A stretch of 64,000 nucleotides of DNA from Nonomuraea cavernae. Lineage in GTDB: Bacteria; Actinomycetota; Actinomycetes; Streptosporangiales; Streptosporangiaceae. Position numbers and translations under genes: made by a program. Where the stretch lies: positions 62,001-126,000 of the forward strand of contig NZ_BMNH01000015.1 of NCBI RefSeq assembly GCF_014646355.1. The letters run 5' to 3'. The notes beneath the pieces were generated by a model. That model had not been told where the DNA came from and ran no database searches. It saw nothing but the letters and a program-made list of their open reading frames with translations. Shown in pieces: positions 25,318 to 33,823 of this stretch; the stretch's first letter is position 1, and the number at the start of each line of letters is the position of its first letter.

Positions 25318-27210
25318 TCAACGTACAGCTGCACGTGGCTCCAGCAGTCCAGCGAAGAACTCCTGCGTCGCCGGATCGACCGAGTACACGGCGGTGCCCA
25401 TCATGCCGCGTGTCAGCAGCACCTTGTAGGTGTTGCGGATCAGCCGATCCGCCTGCACGTCGGTGACTCCCTTCCGCGTGAGCGCCGGGTCCTTGCTGGC
25501 GCTGCGGACGGTGACCAACTTGCCGTCGCGATAGACGAGGTCCGGGCCGAAGATCACACCGTTCCAGTCGTACTCGAAGCCTTGCGCGGTGTAGACGCAC
25601 CCCACCTGCTCGAACCCACCATCTGCGGTGGCCCACAGGGCACTGGCCGGAGCGTTCCCCACAGCCCTGTCACCCTTGACGTTCCACGGCCGCGCCCAGT
25701 CACCGACCCGCACGTCCGCGACCAGGCTGTCATCGCCGTTCGGGGAACTCCAGGGCCAGCAGAACCCGGCCGTCATCCGCGCCGAATAACTCGCTTCCAG
25801 CCTGCTCCGCAGCAGGGCCTCCAGTTCGTAGGGCGATTCGGTGAGGGAAACCGTGAAGTGGTCGTCCCCTGTCCACGCCTCCGGAGCGCCGCCGTCCAGG
25901 CCCAGCAGGCGCAGGACCCACTCCTCGTACTTGCGGCTCCCGCCACAGCGGAACTGCGCGTCCAGATCGACCTGGTGCACGGCAAGGCCCAGAGAGTGGG
26001 CGTAGGCGGTGATGTCAGCGACCCGCCCCATCTCGCCCGGCCGCACCACCTGATGTTCATCCAGCAGGAACACCGGCACCCTCGCCGCGGCGATCAACTC
26101 GTCCAGCTGTGGCCGGCCGGTCCGCTGGGCCGATTTGGTGAACCGGTTGGCCGAGGTCTCGCGGATGCGGTGGGCCTCGTCGCAGATCAGCACATCCAGA
26201 TCGTTGGGCTTGGCCGTCATGAAGTTGTTGAAGTACTTGAACATCGCCTTCATCCGGGTCGACCCCTTGGCGACAACGCGCCGCATCGTCTCGGTGAAGG
26301 AGCGCGAACCAGTGGCGTGCAGAGCCGAGTAACCACGGTCGGAGAGCTCCCCCAGCAGAGACAGCGCGATGACGCTCTTGCCGGAGCCCGGCCCTCCCGT
26401 GATGATCACAACCTGCTTCGAGTCGCCCGCCCGAGCCTTCTCCACCGCGTGCAGCACGATCTCGTAGGCCAGCCGCTGCTCGGCCAGCAGGACGAACTGA
26501 TCACGGTTCTTGATCTCACCGGCAGCGGCCTTGAGCAGTTGCTTGGACGGCCGGATGGCGCTGGACAGCAGGCGATCAGCCGCCGCTGCCCCGGGCTCGG
26601 TCGCGAACTGCCCCCTGAGATAGTCGACGAACTGCCCACGGCGCGTCTTGCTGAACAGCCGGGTGCGCTCGTCCTCAACGTGGTCGTAGAGATCGTGGAT
26701 GTCCGGGTCACTGGCGTTGTGCAGGTAAGCCACTCCGCGCACCGCGTTCCGGTGCTGGTCCAGGGCACCGACGAAATCGGCCAGATATTCGCAGTAGCCG
26801 CGCACCTGCACCACCGGGTGAAGCTTGGGCCGATCACCCATGCCAGGCACCAGGACGAGATCCGCGTCGTCCTCGTACAGTTCGGCCTGGCTCCACTGCT
26901 TGAGCTCGACGATCAGGTAGGAGTCGGCTCCCGTCCGCCGGTCACGTCCGGCGAGAATGACGTCGGCCCGCTTGCTGGTTAACGGAAGCTGATACTCGAT
27001 CAGCATCTCGACGCCACCAAGTCCGGCTTCGACCAGATCCCGGGCCAAAATCGGGATACTCCGGTCCCACGACCTGCGTTCACCCTTGCCCGGATTGATG
27101 CCCTGGGTAGCGCGCAGGTAGTCGGCGATCACATCACTGAGGACGCGCTCAGGCACCGACTCGGACACCAACTGAACCAGGCTTTCCGCCGAATGCCGGA
27201 AAACGGCCAC
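25318..27210 (-). CDS. Nuclease-helicase: PD-(D/E)XK-like domain plus DUF2075/Schlafen-type SF1 ATPase
   Basis: A 630-residue protein. The N-terminal ~200 residues contain a restriction-nuclease-like core: Glu72, Asp83 in KRADVILAG, and Glu102-x-Lys104 in LIVELKQW, spaced as in PD-(D/E)XK enzymes. The C-terminal part is a DUF2075 P-loop helicase with Walker A GGPGSGKS (272-279), Walker B VLICDEAHR (Asp344/Glu345), a FLLDEHQ motif III and the late TAQGFEYDW and VLLTRGM motifs. It is thus likely a DNA- or RNA-dependent ATPase that also cleaves nucleic acid, acting alone. The GTG at 27210 follows GGGGGT and gives the family-like AVFRHSAE opening; a GTG at 27231 is possible. Neighbours are an IS and decayed genes, which suggests an acquired defence-type gene. 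No methylase or partner is present. Confidence 0.85.
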   Translation of the reverse strand: MAVFRHSAESLVQLVSESVPERVLSDVIADYLRATQGINPGKGERRSWDRSIPILARDLVEAGLGGVEMLIEYQLPLTSKRADVILAGRDRRTGADSYLIVELKQWSQAELYEDDADLVLVPGMGDRPKLHPVVQVRGYCEYLADFVGALDQHRNAVRGVAYLHNASDPDIHDLYDHVEDERTRLFSKTRRGQFVDYLRGQFATEPGAAAADRLLSSAIRPSKQLLKAAAGEIKNRDQFVLLAEQRLAYEIVLHAVEKARAGDSKQVVIITGGPGSGKSVIALSLLGELSDRGYSALHATGSRSFTETMRRVVAKGSTRMKAMFKYFNNFMTAKPNDLDVLICDEAHRIRETSANRFTKSAQRTGRPQLDELIAAARVPVFLLDEHQVVRPGEMGRVADITAYAHSLGLAVHQVDLDAQFRCGGSRKYEEWVLRLLGLDGGAPEAWTGDDHFTVSLTESPYELEALLRSRLEASYSARMTAGFCWPWSSPNGDDSLVADVRVGDWARPWNVKGDRAVGNAPASALWATADGGFEQVGCVYTAQGFEYDWNGVIFGPDLVYRDGKLVTVRSASKDPALTRKGVTDVQADRLIRNTYKVLLTRGMMGTAVYSVDPATQEFFAGLLEPRAAVR

Positions 27211-27364
27211 GGACGTACCCCCAGGCAGCACGAAAGATTCGTGCGGTATGGGGGCATGTCCGCCATCAGAGCGGAAGCCCGTCGGGCCGCATCACCGATA
27301 CGTCCAGAAGATTACCGGGATCTCCCCTCGCCCCGGTCGACGATTACCAGCTTTCGAACCCTCG

Positions 27365-27583
27365 ATGAGCCTTTATCTGTTCCAGTCGGTCGTGTTCGTC
27401 GTGGTCTTCGGCCCGTACGGACTCAGGCTGCAGGACGATCTCGGGCTCGCGGGCGCCACGGGGGTGGCAGCGGCGACCTGGCTGCTGTCACTGGTGATCG
27501 CCGATCTGCTACGGCGCGCCGGGCACCGGGGCCCGGCGGAGATCCTGCTGCGCCGCCTCGCCTACCGTCAACGACGAGCCTGA
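27365..27583 (+). pseudogene. C-terminal fragment of a DUF418-type membrane protein
   Basis: The peptide MSLYLFQSVVFVVVFGPYG followed by a second hydrophobic helix and HRGPAEILLRRLAYR closely resembles the last two helices and the conserved GPxEWLxRxLTY ending of DUF418 proteins. The other ~300 residues are missing and no ribosome site precedes the ATG. It is a truncated remnant. Confidence 0.55.
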
Positions 27584-27654
27584 TCGAAGTGCGGTGCCGC
27601 CCTACCACGACCGTGGTCGGGCGGCATGCGGCCAAGCGTGGCGCGATAGGCGGA

Positions 27655-27944
27655 TCAGCCTGCGTGCTTGAGTTGATGGACGCGCTGCTTTGACAGGCCC
27701 ATCATCACGGCCCCGTCCCGCTCGCTGATACCAGGGCCTTTGCCGCTCGCTTGGCCAATGCCTCACGAGCCCTGGCCAGCGCCTTGGCTTGCGCGTCGAC
27801 TTCCCGGAACTGACCGAGTTCGACAGCGGCCTGCTCATCGCCGAGATCATAGACATACTCGACATCGATGGCGACGTCTGTGGGGAGGTCGACAACGAAA
27901 TGCTTGACGGCCTCGACCTCTTGGTGGAGTTGGCCAATGTGGTG
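27655..27944 (-). pseudogene. HicB-like antitoxin remnant with frameshift
   Basis: Starting right after the PPOX stop and in the same frame, the minus strand reads IGQLHQEVEAVKHFVVDLPT, then VEYVYDLGDE and a helix rich in Ala/Arg/Glu (KALARAREALAKRAAKAL). It then hits a stop, but shifting the frame at about 27720 gives GISERDGAVMMGLSKQRVHQL, a small HTH ending. Together this is the pattern of actinomycete HicB-like antitoxins with a C-terminal HTH. The N-terminal part is missing and the frame is broken, so it is not functional. No HicA toxin was found. Confidence 0.55.
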
Positions 27945-28538
27945 TTATGCGGTGCGCGGAAGCGGTGGCAGTGGCAGTGGCAGCCCCGGAAGACCGTCGA
28001 TGCTGGTCGCGATGTGTTCCTTCTTCTGGAAGTACACGTCGAGCGACTCATCGGTCTCACGCGCGAAGCGCGAAGCGTGCAGCGGGCGGTCCTCTTCATA
28101 GGTCATGAACGGGACGGCATACCCGCAGGTATCGCGGATCTTCTCGGCGGTAACGACGATGATCGCGCGCAGGCCGTGCAGGGTCGGGTCGATGTCGGGG
28201 AAGTAGCCCATCAGCTCGGCCCAACGCGCATCGTCGCGGAAGACCGGCTCTCCGCGGCCGTGCACGCGCACGATGTTGGGAGGACCATCGAAGGCGCACC
28301 ACATCAGGGTGATGCGGCCGTTCTCGCGCAGATGGGCGATCGTCTCGGCGTTGCTGCCCGCGAAATCGAGGTAGGCCACGGTGAGTTCGTCAAGTACGGC
28401 GAACGAACCGTTCAGGCCCTTGGGCGAAAGGTTGACGGTGCCCTCGCCGTCCAGCGGTGCCGTCGCGGTGAAGAAGATGTGCTGCGCCTCGATGAAGGCA
28501 CGCAGCCTGCCGTCTATCCGCTCGTAGCTCTTTCCCAT
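27945..28538 (-). CDS. Pyridoxamine 5'-phosphate oxidase-fold (flavin-binding) protein
   Basis: A 197-residue PNPOx-like split-barrel protein. It shows FIEAQHIFFTATAPLDGEGT, NLSPKGLNGSFAVLDELTVAYLDFAGSNAET and RITLMWCAFDGPPNIVRVHG, the pattern of FMN/F420-binding oxidases or reductases. The CATAAT 6 bases before the ATG suggests a leaderless transcript. Its end is directly followed by an in-frame antitoxin remnant. The exact cofactor and substrate are unknown. Confidence 0.85.
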   Translation of the reverse strand: MGKSYERIDGRLRAFIEAQHIFFTATAPLDGEGTVNLSPKGLNGSFAVLDELTVAYLDFAGSNAETIAHLRENGRITLMWCAFDGPPNIVRVHGRGEPVFRDDARWAELMGYFPDIDPTLHGLRAIIVVTAEKIRDTCGYAVPFMTYEEDRPLHASRFARETDESLDVYFQKKEHIATSIDGLPGLPLPLPPLPRTA

Positions 28539-28663
28539 GGGCCGATTATGACGGAATGATGATCTCTCCGACACGGCAGGAGGCAGGGATCGCGCGGCAA
28601 CGGAATCGGTCACCAACCCAGATCACGATCAACTCCACGGCGTGAGCGGCGCTTCAAACTTGA

Positions 28664-28968
28664 TCCACTCTTCAGCTGAGCACCCTCTTCGCGCTTTCGA
28701 TCGCCGAAGTCCACGGAGTCCTCATCGACGAGATCGAGCGCCGCCGAACGATCGTGATGGGGATCACGCTCGGCGGGACCGGCTCCGCCACCATTCCAGG
28801 GTCGCCGAGCGTACAGGGCAACACTGGGAACGTCAGGTTGTCGCCAAGGTGCCTGCCGAGACGTTGCGTCAGATCAACAGGATCTTGGGGAAGCACTTCG
28901 TCACGAAGTACGGGACCAAGCAGGGAATCATCGTTCTCGGTCGAGTGTCCGAGAACTCGCATGGCTGA
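28664..28968 (+). pseudogene. Frameshifted remnant of a conserved actinomycete protein
   Basis: Frame one reads STLFALSIAEVHGVLIDEIE followed by RRRTIVMGITLGGTGSATI. A shift near 28830 brings in WERQVVAKVPAETLRQINRI and FVTKYGTKQGIIVLGRV in the next frame, ending at TGA (28966-28968). The two halves join smoothly and resemble part of one conserved protein, possibly of the EcsC-like type. The start and C-terminal part are missing. Confidence 0.45.
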
Positions 28969-29396
28969 CCCTCGGTGAAGTAGCCGCGCTGCTGAGCTGC
29001 CCTGCGCCACAGCCGCATCCGAGGCTTGTCTTCTTGTGGGCGCATCTCACAAGGCCAGCCTGCACTACGAGAAATTTTTAGTTTGGCGCATTGGGGACAC
29101 ATCATACTAAAAATACTCTCAGTTACATACGCGAACAGCTTGCCCCAGACCATATCCAGAACGCCAAGTGAGGCATGGAGTGGAAGCCGCCAGGTAAAGA
29201 CTCTGGCGGTTCTACCGCGTAGACGGTAGAGAAGGCGGCGTGCCGGTCAGCGGGCGTATCACTGGAGGCCCGACCCCGTACGGTGCGTGGCGCGTCGCAG
29301 AGGATGAAGATTTTCACCAGGACGCCCCGCACAGAACCCGGGCGTCGCGTCGCGCATACGGCCCCCGAACAAGAGTGGGAGCGACTCAGAACCCCG
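28969..29396. other. Non-coding region with AT-rich inverted repeat and tandem hairpins
   Basis: There is no gene. An unusually AT-rich spot has TTTTTAGT at 29075-29082 inverted at 29106-29113. Two adjacent 7-bp hairpins follow, 29187-29193/29203-29209 and 29211-29217/29224-29230. They do not fold as a tRNA. They might belong to a small RNA or be debris; the region separates the accessory zone from guaA. Confidence 0.35.
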
Positions 29397-30944
29397 CTAC
29401 TCCCACTCGATGGTGCCCGGGGGCTTGCTGGTGACGTCGAGGACGACGCGGTTGACGTCGCGGACCTCGTTGGTGATGCGGGTGGAGATGCGGGAGAGCA
29501 CGTCGTACGGCACGCGGGACCAGTCGGCCGTCATGGCGTCCTCGGACGACACCGGGCGCAGCACCACCGGATGACCATAGGTGCGGCCGTCGCCCTGGAC
29601 GCCGACGGAGCGGACGTCGGCGAGCAACACCACCGGACACTGCCAGATCTCACGGTCGAGCCCGGCCCGCGACAGCTCCTCCCGGGCGATGGCGTCGGCC
29701 TCGCGCAGCAGGTCGAGCCGCTCGCGGGTGACCTCGCCGATGATGCGGATGCCGAGGCCGGGACCGGGGAACGGCTGACGCCACACCATCGCGCTCGGCA
29801 GCCCCAGCTCCTCACCGGCCCGCCGCACCTCGTCCTTGAACAGCGTGCGCAGCGGCTCCACCAGGGTGAACTGGAGGTCTTCGGGCAGGCCGCCGACGTT
29901 GTGGTGGGACTTGATGTTGGCGGTGCCGGTGCCGCCGCCCGACTCGACCACGTCGGGGTAGAGGGTGCCCTGGACGAGGAAGTCGACCGGGCCGTCGGCC
30001 ATGATCGCGCGCTGCTCGTCCTCGAAGACGCGGATGAACTCGCGTCCGATGATCTTGCGCTTCTCCTCCGGGTCGGTCACGCCGTCGAGCGCCTTCAGGA
30101 AGCGGTCGGCGGCGTCGACGACCCGGAGCTTGACGCCGGTGGCGGCCACGAAGTCGCGTTCGACCTGCTCGGCCTCGCCCTTGCGCAGCAGCCCGTGGTC
30201 GACGAAGACGCAGGTCAGCCGGTCGCCGATGGCGCGCTGCACGATCGCGGCGGCCACGGCGGAGTCGACGCCGCCGGACAGCGCGCAGATCGCCCGGCCG
30301 CCGCCGACCTGGCGGCGGACCGCCTCGACGGACTCTTCGACGATGTTGAGCATGGTCCAGGAGGGGCGGCAGCCCGCCGCGTCGAGGAAGTGCCTGAGCA
30401 CCGCCTGGCCGTGCTCGGAGTGGAGCACCTCGGGGTGGAACTGCACGCCGTAGAGGCCCCGCTGGGGGTGCTCGAAGGCGGCGACCGGAGTCTCGCGAGT
30501 GGAGGCGGTCACCGCGAACCCCTCGGGGGCGGCGGCGACGCTGTCGCCGTGGGACATCCAGACCTTCTGCGCCGCGGGCAGCCCGGCGAAGATCACGCCC
30601 TCCTGGAGCACGTCGAGCTCGGTGCCGCCGTATTCGGCGACGCCGGTGCGGGCCACCTCGCCGCCCAGCGCCTGGGCCATCGCCTGGAAGCCGTAGCAGA
30701 TGCCGAACGTGGGCACTCCGGTCTCGAACAGGCCGGCGGGGACGGCCGGGGCGTTGTCGGCGTAGACCGAGGAGGGGCCGCCGGACAGGATGATCGCCTT
30801 GGGCCGCTTGGCCAGCATCTCCTCGACCGGCATCGTCGAGGGCACGATCTCGGAGTAGACGTGGCACTCGCGCACCCGCCTGGCGATCAACTGCGCGTAC
30901 TGCGCGCCGAAGTCGACCACGAGCACTGTGTCGAAATCAGACAC
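29397..30944 (-). CDS. guaA: GMP synthase (glutamine-hydrolysing)
   Basis: A 515-residue full-length GuaA converts XMP to GMP using ATP and glutamine. The class I glutamine amidotransferase domain has the nucleophile Cys83 in GICYGFQ (most homologues have M where this has F) and FHPEVLHSE with the catalytic His/Glu. The ATP-pyrophosphatase domain has the PP-loop LSGGVDSAVAAA, and the dimerisation domain ends in the invariant GTIEWE. It pairs functionally with guaB at 58-60 kb. Confidence 0.97.
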   Translation of the reverse strand: MSDFDTVLVVDFGAQYAQLIARRVRECHVYSEIVPSTMPVEEMLAKRPKAIILSGGPSSVYADNAPAVPAGLFETGVPTFGICYGFQAMAQALGGEVARTGVAEYGGTELDVLQEGVIFAGLPAAQKVWMSHGDSVAAAPEGFAVTASTRETPVAAFEHPQRGLYGVQFHPEVLHSEHGQAVLRHFLDAAGCRPSWTMLNIVEESVEAVRRQVGGGRAICALSGGVDSAVAAAIVQRAIGDRLTCVFVDHGLLRKGEAEQVERDFVAATGVKLRVVDAADRFLKALDGVTDPEEKRKIIGREFIRVFEDEQRAIMADGPVDFLVQGTLYPDVVESGGGTGTANIKSHHNVGGLPEDLQFTLVEPLRTLFKDEVRRAGEELGLPSAMVWRQPFPGPGLGIRIIGEVTRERLDLLREADAIAREELSRAGLDREIWQCPVVLLADVRSVGVQGDGRTYGHPVVLRPVSSEDAMTADWSRVPYDVLSRISTRITNEVRDVNRVVLDVTSKPPGTIEWE

Positions 30945-31017
30945 CGAGAGATACCCCCATGAAGGCGAATGCGGTGTCTCCAGTGTATCGGCAGCACCCG
31001 TCCTGCCTGGCCAGGTG

Positions 31018-31848
31018 TCATTCGTACGCGGGCAGCGGGGGGATACCGCCCGTGAGCAGGGCGTCGGTCTGCCTGCGCAGGCCCATGCCGTAGTCGGGGT
31101 GGGTCAGCACCAGGAAGCGTTCCTCGTGGATCGCCTCGACGACCAGGTCGGCGACCCGTTCCGGCTCGATGCCGCGCTCGACGGCGGCGTCGAGCCGTTC
31201 CTGCGCCTCCGGGTCGTCGGAGCCGCGAGCGAGGGAGAGCCCCGCCGGGCGGACCTGTTCGGAGTGGTTGATCCTGGTCCGCACCCCGCCCGGGCACAGG
31301 GCGGTGACGCGCAGCCTGGACCCGACGGCGGCCAGATCCTGGGCGAGCGACTGTGTGGCCGCGTACGCCGCGTACTTGCTGACCGCGTATCCACCCGCCG
31401 ACGGGGCGCCGAGCAGGCCGGCCACGGACACGGTGTTGACGATGTGGCCTTCGGTGTCCTGCTCGATCATCCGCGGGACGAACGCCTGGATGCCGTGGAG
31501 CACGCCCCACAGGTTGACGCCCAGCAGCCAGCTGAAGTCCTCGGGGGTGCGGGTCCACATGTGCCCGCGCTGGAAGACGCCCGCGTTGTTGCAGAGCAGG
31601 TGGACCGCGCCGAGCTCACCGAAGGCCCGGTCGGCCAGGTGGTGCACGGACGCCTCGTCGGACACGTCGGTGATCTGGGTGAGGGCCTTGCCGTTGCCCG
31701 CCAGTTCGGCGGTCTCGGCCAGCCCACCCGGATCGACGTCGGCGAGCATCAGCGACATGCCCTCGGCGGCGAGGCGCACGGATAACGCCCTCCCGATGCC
31801 GCTCGCCGCCCCCGTCACCACCGCGACCTTGCCGAACAGTTCTCGCAC
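31018..31848 (-). CDS. Short-chain dehydrogenase/reductase
   Basis: A 276-residue classical SDR. The nucleotide-binding TGAASGIGR (12-20) is followed by LADVD, whose acidic residue suggests NAD preference, then NNAG, and the catalytic Ser, Tyr and Lys in NTVSVAGLLGAP and GYAVSKYA. It uses a cytoplasmic alcohol/ketone substrate that is not predictable. It lies between guaA and the decarboxylase on the same strand with 70-75 bp gaps, so an operon is possible but not evident. Confidence 0.9.
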   Translation of the reverse strand: MRELFGKVAVVTGAASGIGRALSVRLAAEGMSLMLADVDPGGLAETAELAGNGKALTQITDVSDEASVHHLADRAFGELGAVHLLCNNAGVFQRGHMWTRTPEDFSWLLGVNLWGVLHGIQAFVPRMIEQDTEGHIVNTVSVAGLLGAPSAGGYAVSKYAAYAATQSLAQDLAAVGSRLRVTALCPGGVRTRINHSEQVRPAGLSLARGSDDPEAQERLDAAVERGIEPERVADLVVEAIHEERFLVLTHPDYGMGLRRQTDALLTGGIPPLPAYE

Positions 31849-31924
31849 CGGAACCCTCCCCTAGCGCTCGACTCGAACGTACAGGATCGGGCGGATCCGT
31901 CTAGAAGGTCGGCAAAATCCGGAT

Positions 31925-33283
31925 TCAGTACGTCGCTACGGCGGCGATCTCGTCGAGCAGGGCCTCCAGAATCTTGTCGTCCGTCGCGGGGGCCATGACC
32001 GTGACCCGCAGGTGGCGGGCGCCGCCCAGCTCGGTGGAGGTGAGGTGGAAGGAGCCGTCGAGCAGCAGGCGCTCGCGGATCGCGGCCTGGTCCGCGTCGC
32101 CGTACCTGAAACAGACGATGTTGCTCTCGGGCTCGTACGGCAGATCGAAGGCGGGTCGCCGAGCGGCGAGCTCCCAGAAGCGGTGGGCCGTGGCGTACTG
32201 GCGGGCCACGTAGTCGCCAAGGCCGCGCTCGCCGCGCCAGGCGAGGTTCAGGAAGATCTTGAGGCCCAGCTCGGCCTTGGTGCACTCGACGGTGCGGCCG
32301 ATCAGGTCGAAGCCCTGGTCGCCGTAGAAGAGGTAGCTGGCCTGCTGCCGGAAGGCGGCGTCCAGGTCGCCCTCCTCGCGGACGAGCACGGCGGCGGCGA
32401 GGGAGGAGGTGCGGAGCATCTTGTGGGCGTCCCAGATGACCGAGTCGGCCTGGTCGATGCCGTCGAGCAGGTGCCGGTGCCGGTCGCTGAGCAGGGCCGA
32501 GGCTCCGTGCGCGCCGTCCACGTGGAACCAGACGCCGCGTTCGCGGCACCACGCGCCGAGGGTGCGCAGGTCGTCGTGGAGCCCGGTGCCCGTGGCGCAG
32601 GCGGACGCGACCAGCGCCATCACCCTTTTTCCGGAAATCTCGGGTAGGCGGCTGACGTCGATCCGGCCGAGCGCGTCCGTCTCCAGCGGCACCAGCGAAC
32701 GCTGCCCCAGCCCCAGGATCGACGCGGCGCGCGACACCGAGTAGTGCGCCGAGGGCGGCGCGAGGATCACCAGGTCGTCCGGCACGCCGTTCTCCCACGC
32801 GTCGGGCGCCACCCGTGCCCGCGCGGCCAGCAGCGCCGTCAGGTTCGCCAGCGACCCGCCGTGCGTCAGCACGCCGCCGCCGGCCGGGAGGCCCACCTTG
32901 GCCAGCATCCACCTGAGCACCTCGAACTCGACCGTAGCCGCCGCCGCGCCCATCTCGTAGACGGCCATCGGGTTGTTCGTGGCGCCGTGGATGAAATCGG
33001 CCAGTGCCGCCGGGAAGTCCGGCGACGCGCTCTGGTGTCCCAGGTAGGCGGGATGGTGGAGCCTGGTGCCCTCCGCGAGGAACGTCCGCAGAAACTCCTG
33101 GTACGTCCCGGGAGTCATCCCGCCGTCCCGGATCAAGTCCCGCAGCCCGAGCCGCTCGGCCAGTTCCCGGGGCGGCTCGCGCCTGATCACGGGCACGGCG
33201 CCCCGCTGGCTCTCGTCCACGTACGCCGCCAGCTCGCGGACCGTGATGCCCGCCGCCTCGGTGAACTCCTCGATGTTCCACAT
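31925..33283 (-). CDS. Group II PLP-dependent decarboxylase (aminotransferase fold)
   Basis: A 452-residue member of the pyridoxal-dependent decarboxylase family that includes glutamate, aromatic amino acid, aspartate and diaminobutyrate decarboxylases. Key residues are visible: His180 stacking on PLP (SAHYSV), Asp256 in HVDGAHG and the Schiff-base Lys288 in DAHKML. The N-terminal HHPAYLGHQSASPDFPAAL is typical of the family. It is divergent from an Lrp/AsnC regulator with a 61-base gap, suggesting amino-acid-responsive control. The amino acid substrate is not certain. Confidence 0.88.
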   Translation of the reverse strand: MWNIEEFTEAAGITVRELAAYVDESQRGAVPVIRREPPRELAERLGLRDLIRDGGMTPGTYQEFLRTFLAEGTRLHHPAYLGHQSASPDFPAALADFIHGATNNPMAVYEMGAAAATVEFEVLRWMLAKVGLPAGGGVLTHGGSLANLTALLAARARVAPDAWENGVPDDLVILAPPSAHYSVSRAASILGLGQRSLVPLETDALGRIDVSRLPEISGKRVMALVASACATGTGLHDDLRTLGAWCRERGVWFHVDGAHGASALLSDRHRHLLDGIDQADSVIWDAHKMLRTSSLAAAVLVREEGDLDAAFRQQASYLFYGDQGFDLIGRTVECTKAELGLKIFLNLAWRGERGLGDYVARQYATAHRFWELAARRPAFDLPYEPESNIVCFRYGDADQAAIRERLLLDGSFHLTSTELGGARHLRVTVMAPATDDKILEALLDEIAAVATY

Positions 33284-33344
33284 ACTCCGAAATAGTGGTC
33301 ACTTCATCGAGGCCCGGCTAGCGTCACCGAAGGAAAGGGTGACA

Positions 33345-33821
33345 ATGCCGCATAACACCGAACTGGATTCGATCGACCTGGCCATTCTGGCCGAGCTGCA
33401 GAACGACGCCCGGCTGCCCAACAAGGATCTCGCCGACCGCCTCGGCGTGGCGCCCTCGACGGCCCTGGAACGCGTCCGCTCGCTGCGCCGCCGGGGCGTC
33501 ATCACCGGGTTCCGCGCGTGGGTCGAGCCGGCCAAGCTGGGCCGGCCGCTGCAGGCGTTGCTCGCCCTGCGCGTACGCCCCCACACCAGCCAGCTCGTGG
33601 ACCCGCTGCGGACGTTCGTGCTCGGCCTGCCGGAGACGATCACCCTGTTCCACGTCGCCGGGACCGAGGACTTCCTGGTGCACGTGGCCGTGACCGACGC
33701 CGACCACCTGCACCGGCTGGCGCTGGAGAAGTTCCTGGTCCGGCCGGAGATCGTCCATCTGCAGACCACGCTGATCTTCAGGACCGAGCACCAACCGGTC
33801 CAGCGGCCATCCGAAATGTAA
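33345..33821 (+). CDS. Lrp/AsnC-family regulator
   Basis: A 158-residue feast/famine regulator. The N-terminal HTH is LDSIDLAILAELQNDARLPN then LADRLGVAPSTALERVRSLR; the C-terminal RAM domain includes LFHVAGTEDFLVHVAVTDADHL, the amino-acid-sensing beta-alpha sandwich. AGGAAAGG precedes the ATG. It likely controls the divergent decarboxylase and perhaps the acetyltransferase that follows three bases after its stop. Confidence 0.92.
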   Translation: MPHNTELDSIDLAILAELQNDARLPNKDLADRLGVAPSTALERVRSLRRRGVITGFRAWVEPAKLGRPLQALLALRVRPHTSQLVDPLRTFVLGLPETITLFHVAGTEDFLVHVAVTDADHLHRLALEKFLVRPEIVHLQTTLIFRTEHQPVQRPSEM

Positions 33822-33823
33822 CA

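Noticed and set aside
27789..28559. A 256-codon plus-strand ORF opposite the PPOX gene
   Set aside because: It has no motifs and lies antisense to a clear PNPOx-fold protein and an antitoxin remnant.
29187..29230. tRNA or tRNA-like gene
   Set aside because: Only two short hairpins exist; there is no acceptor stem, anticodon arm or TpsiC consensus.
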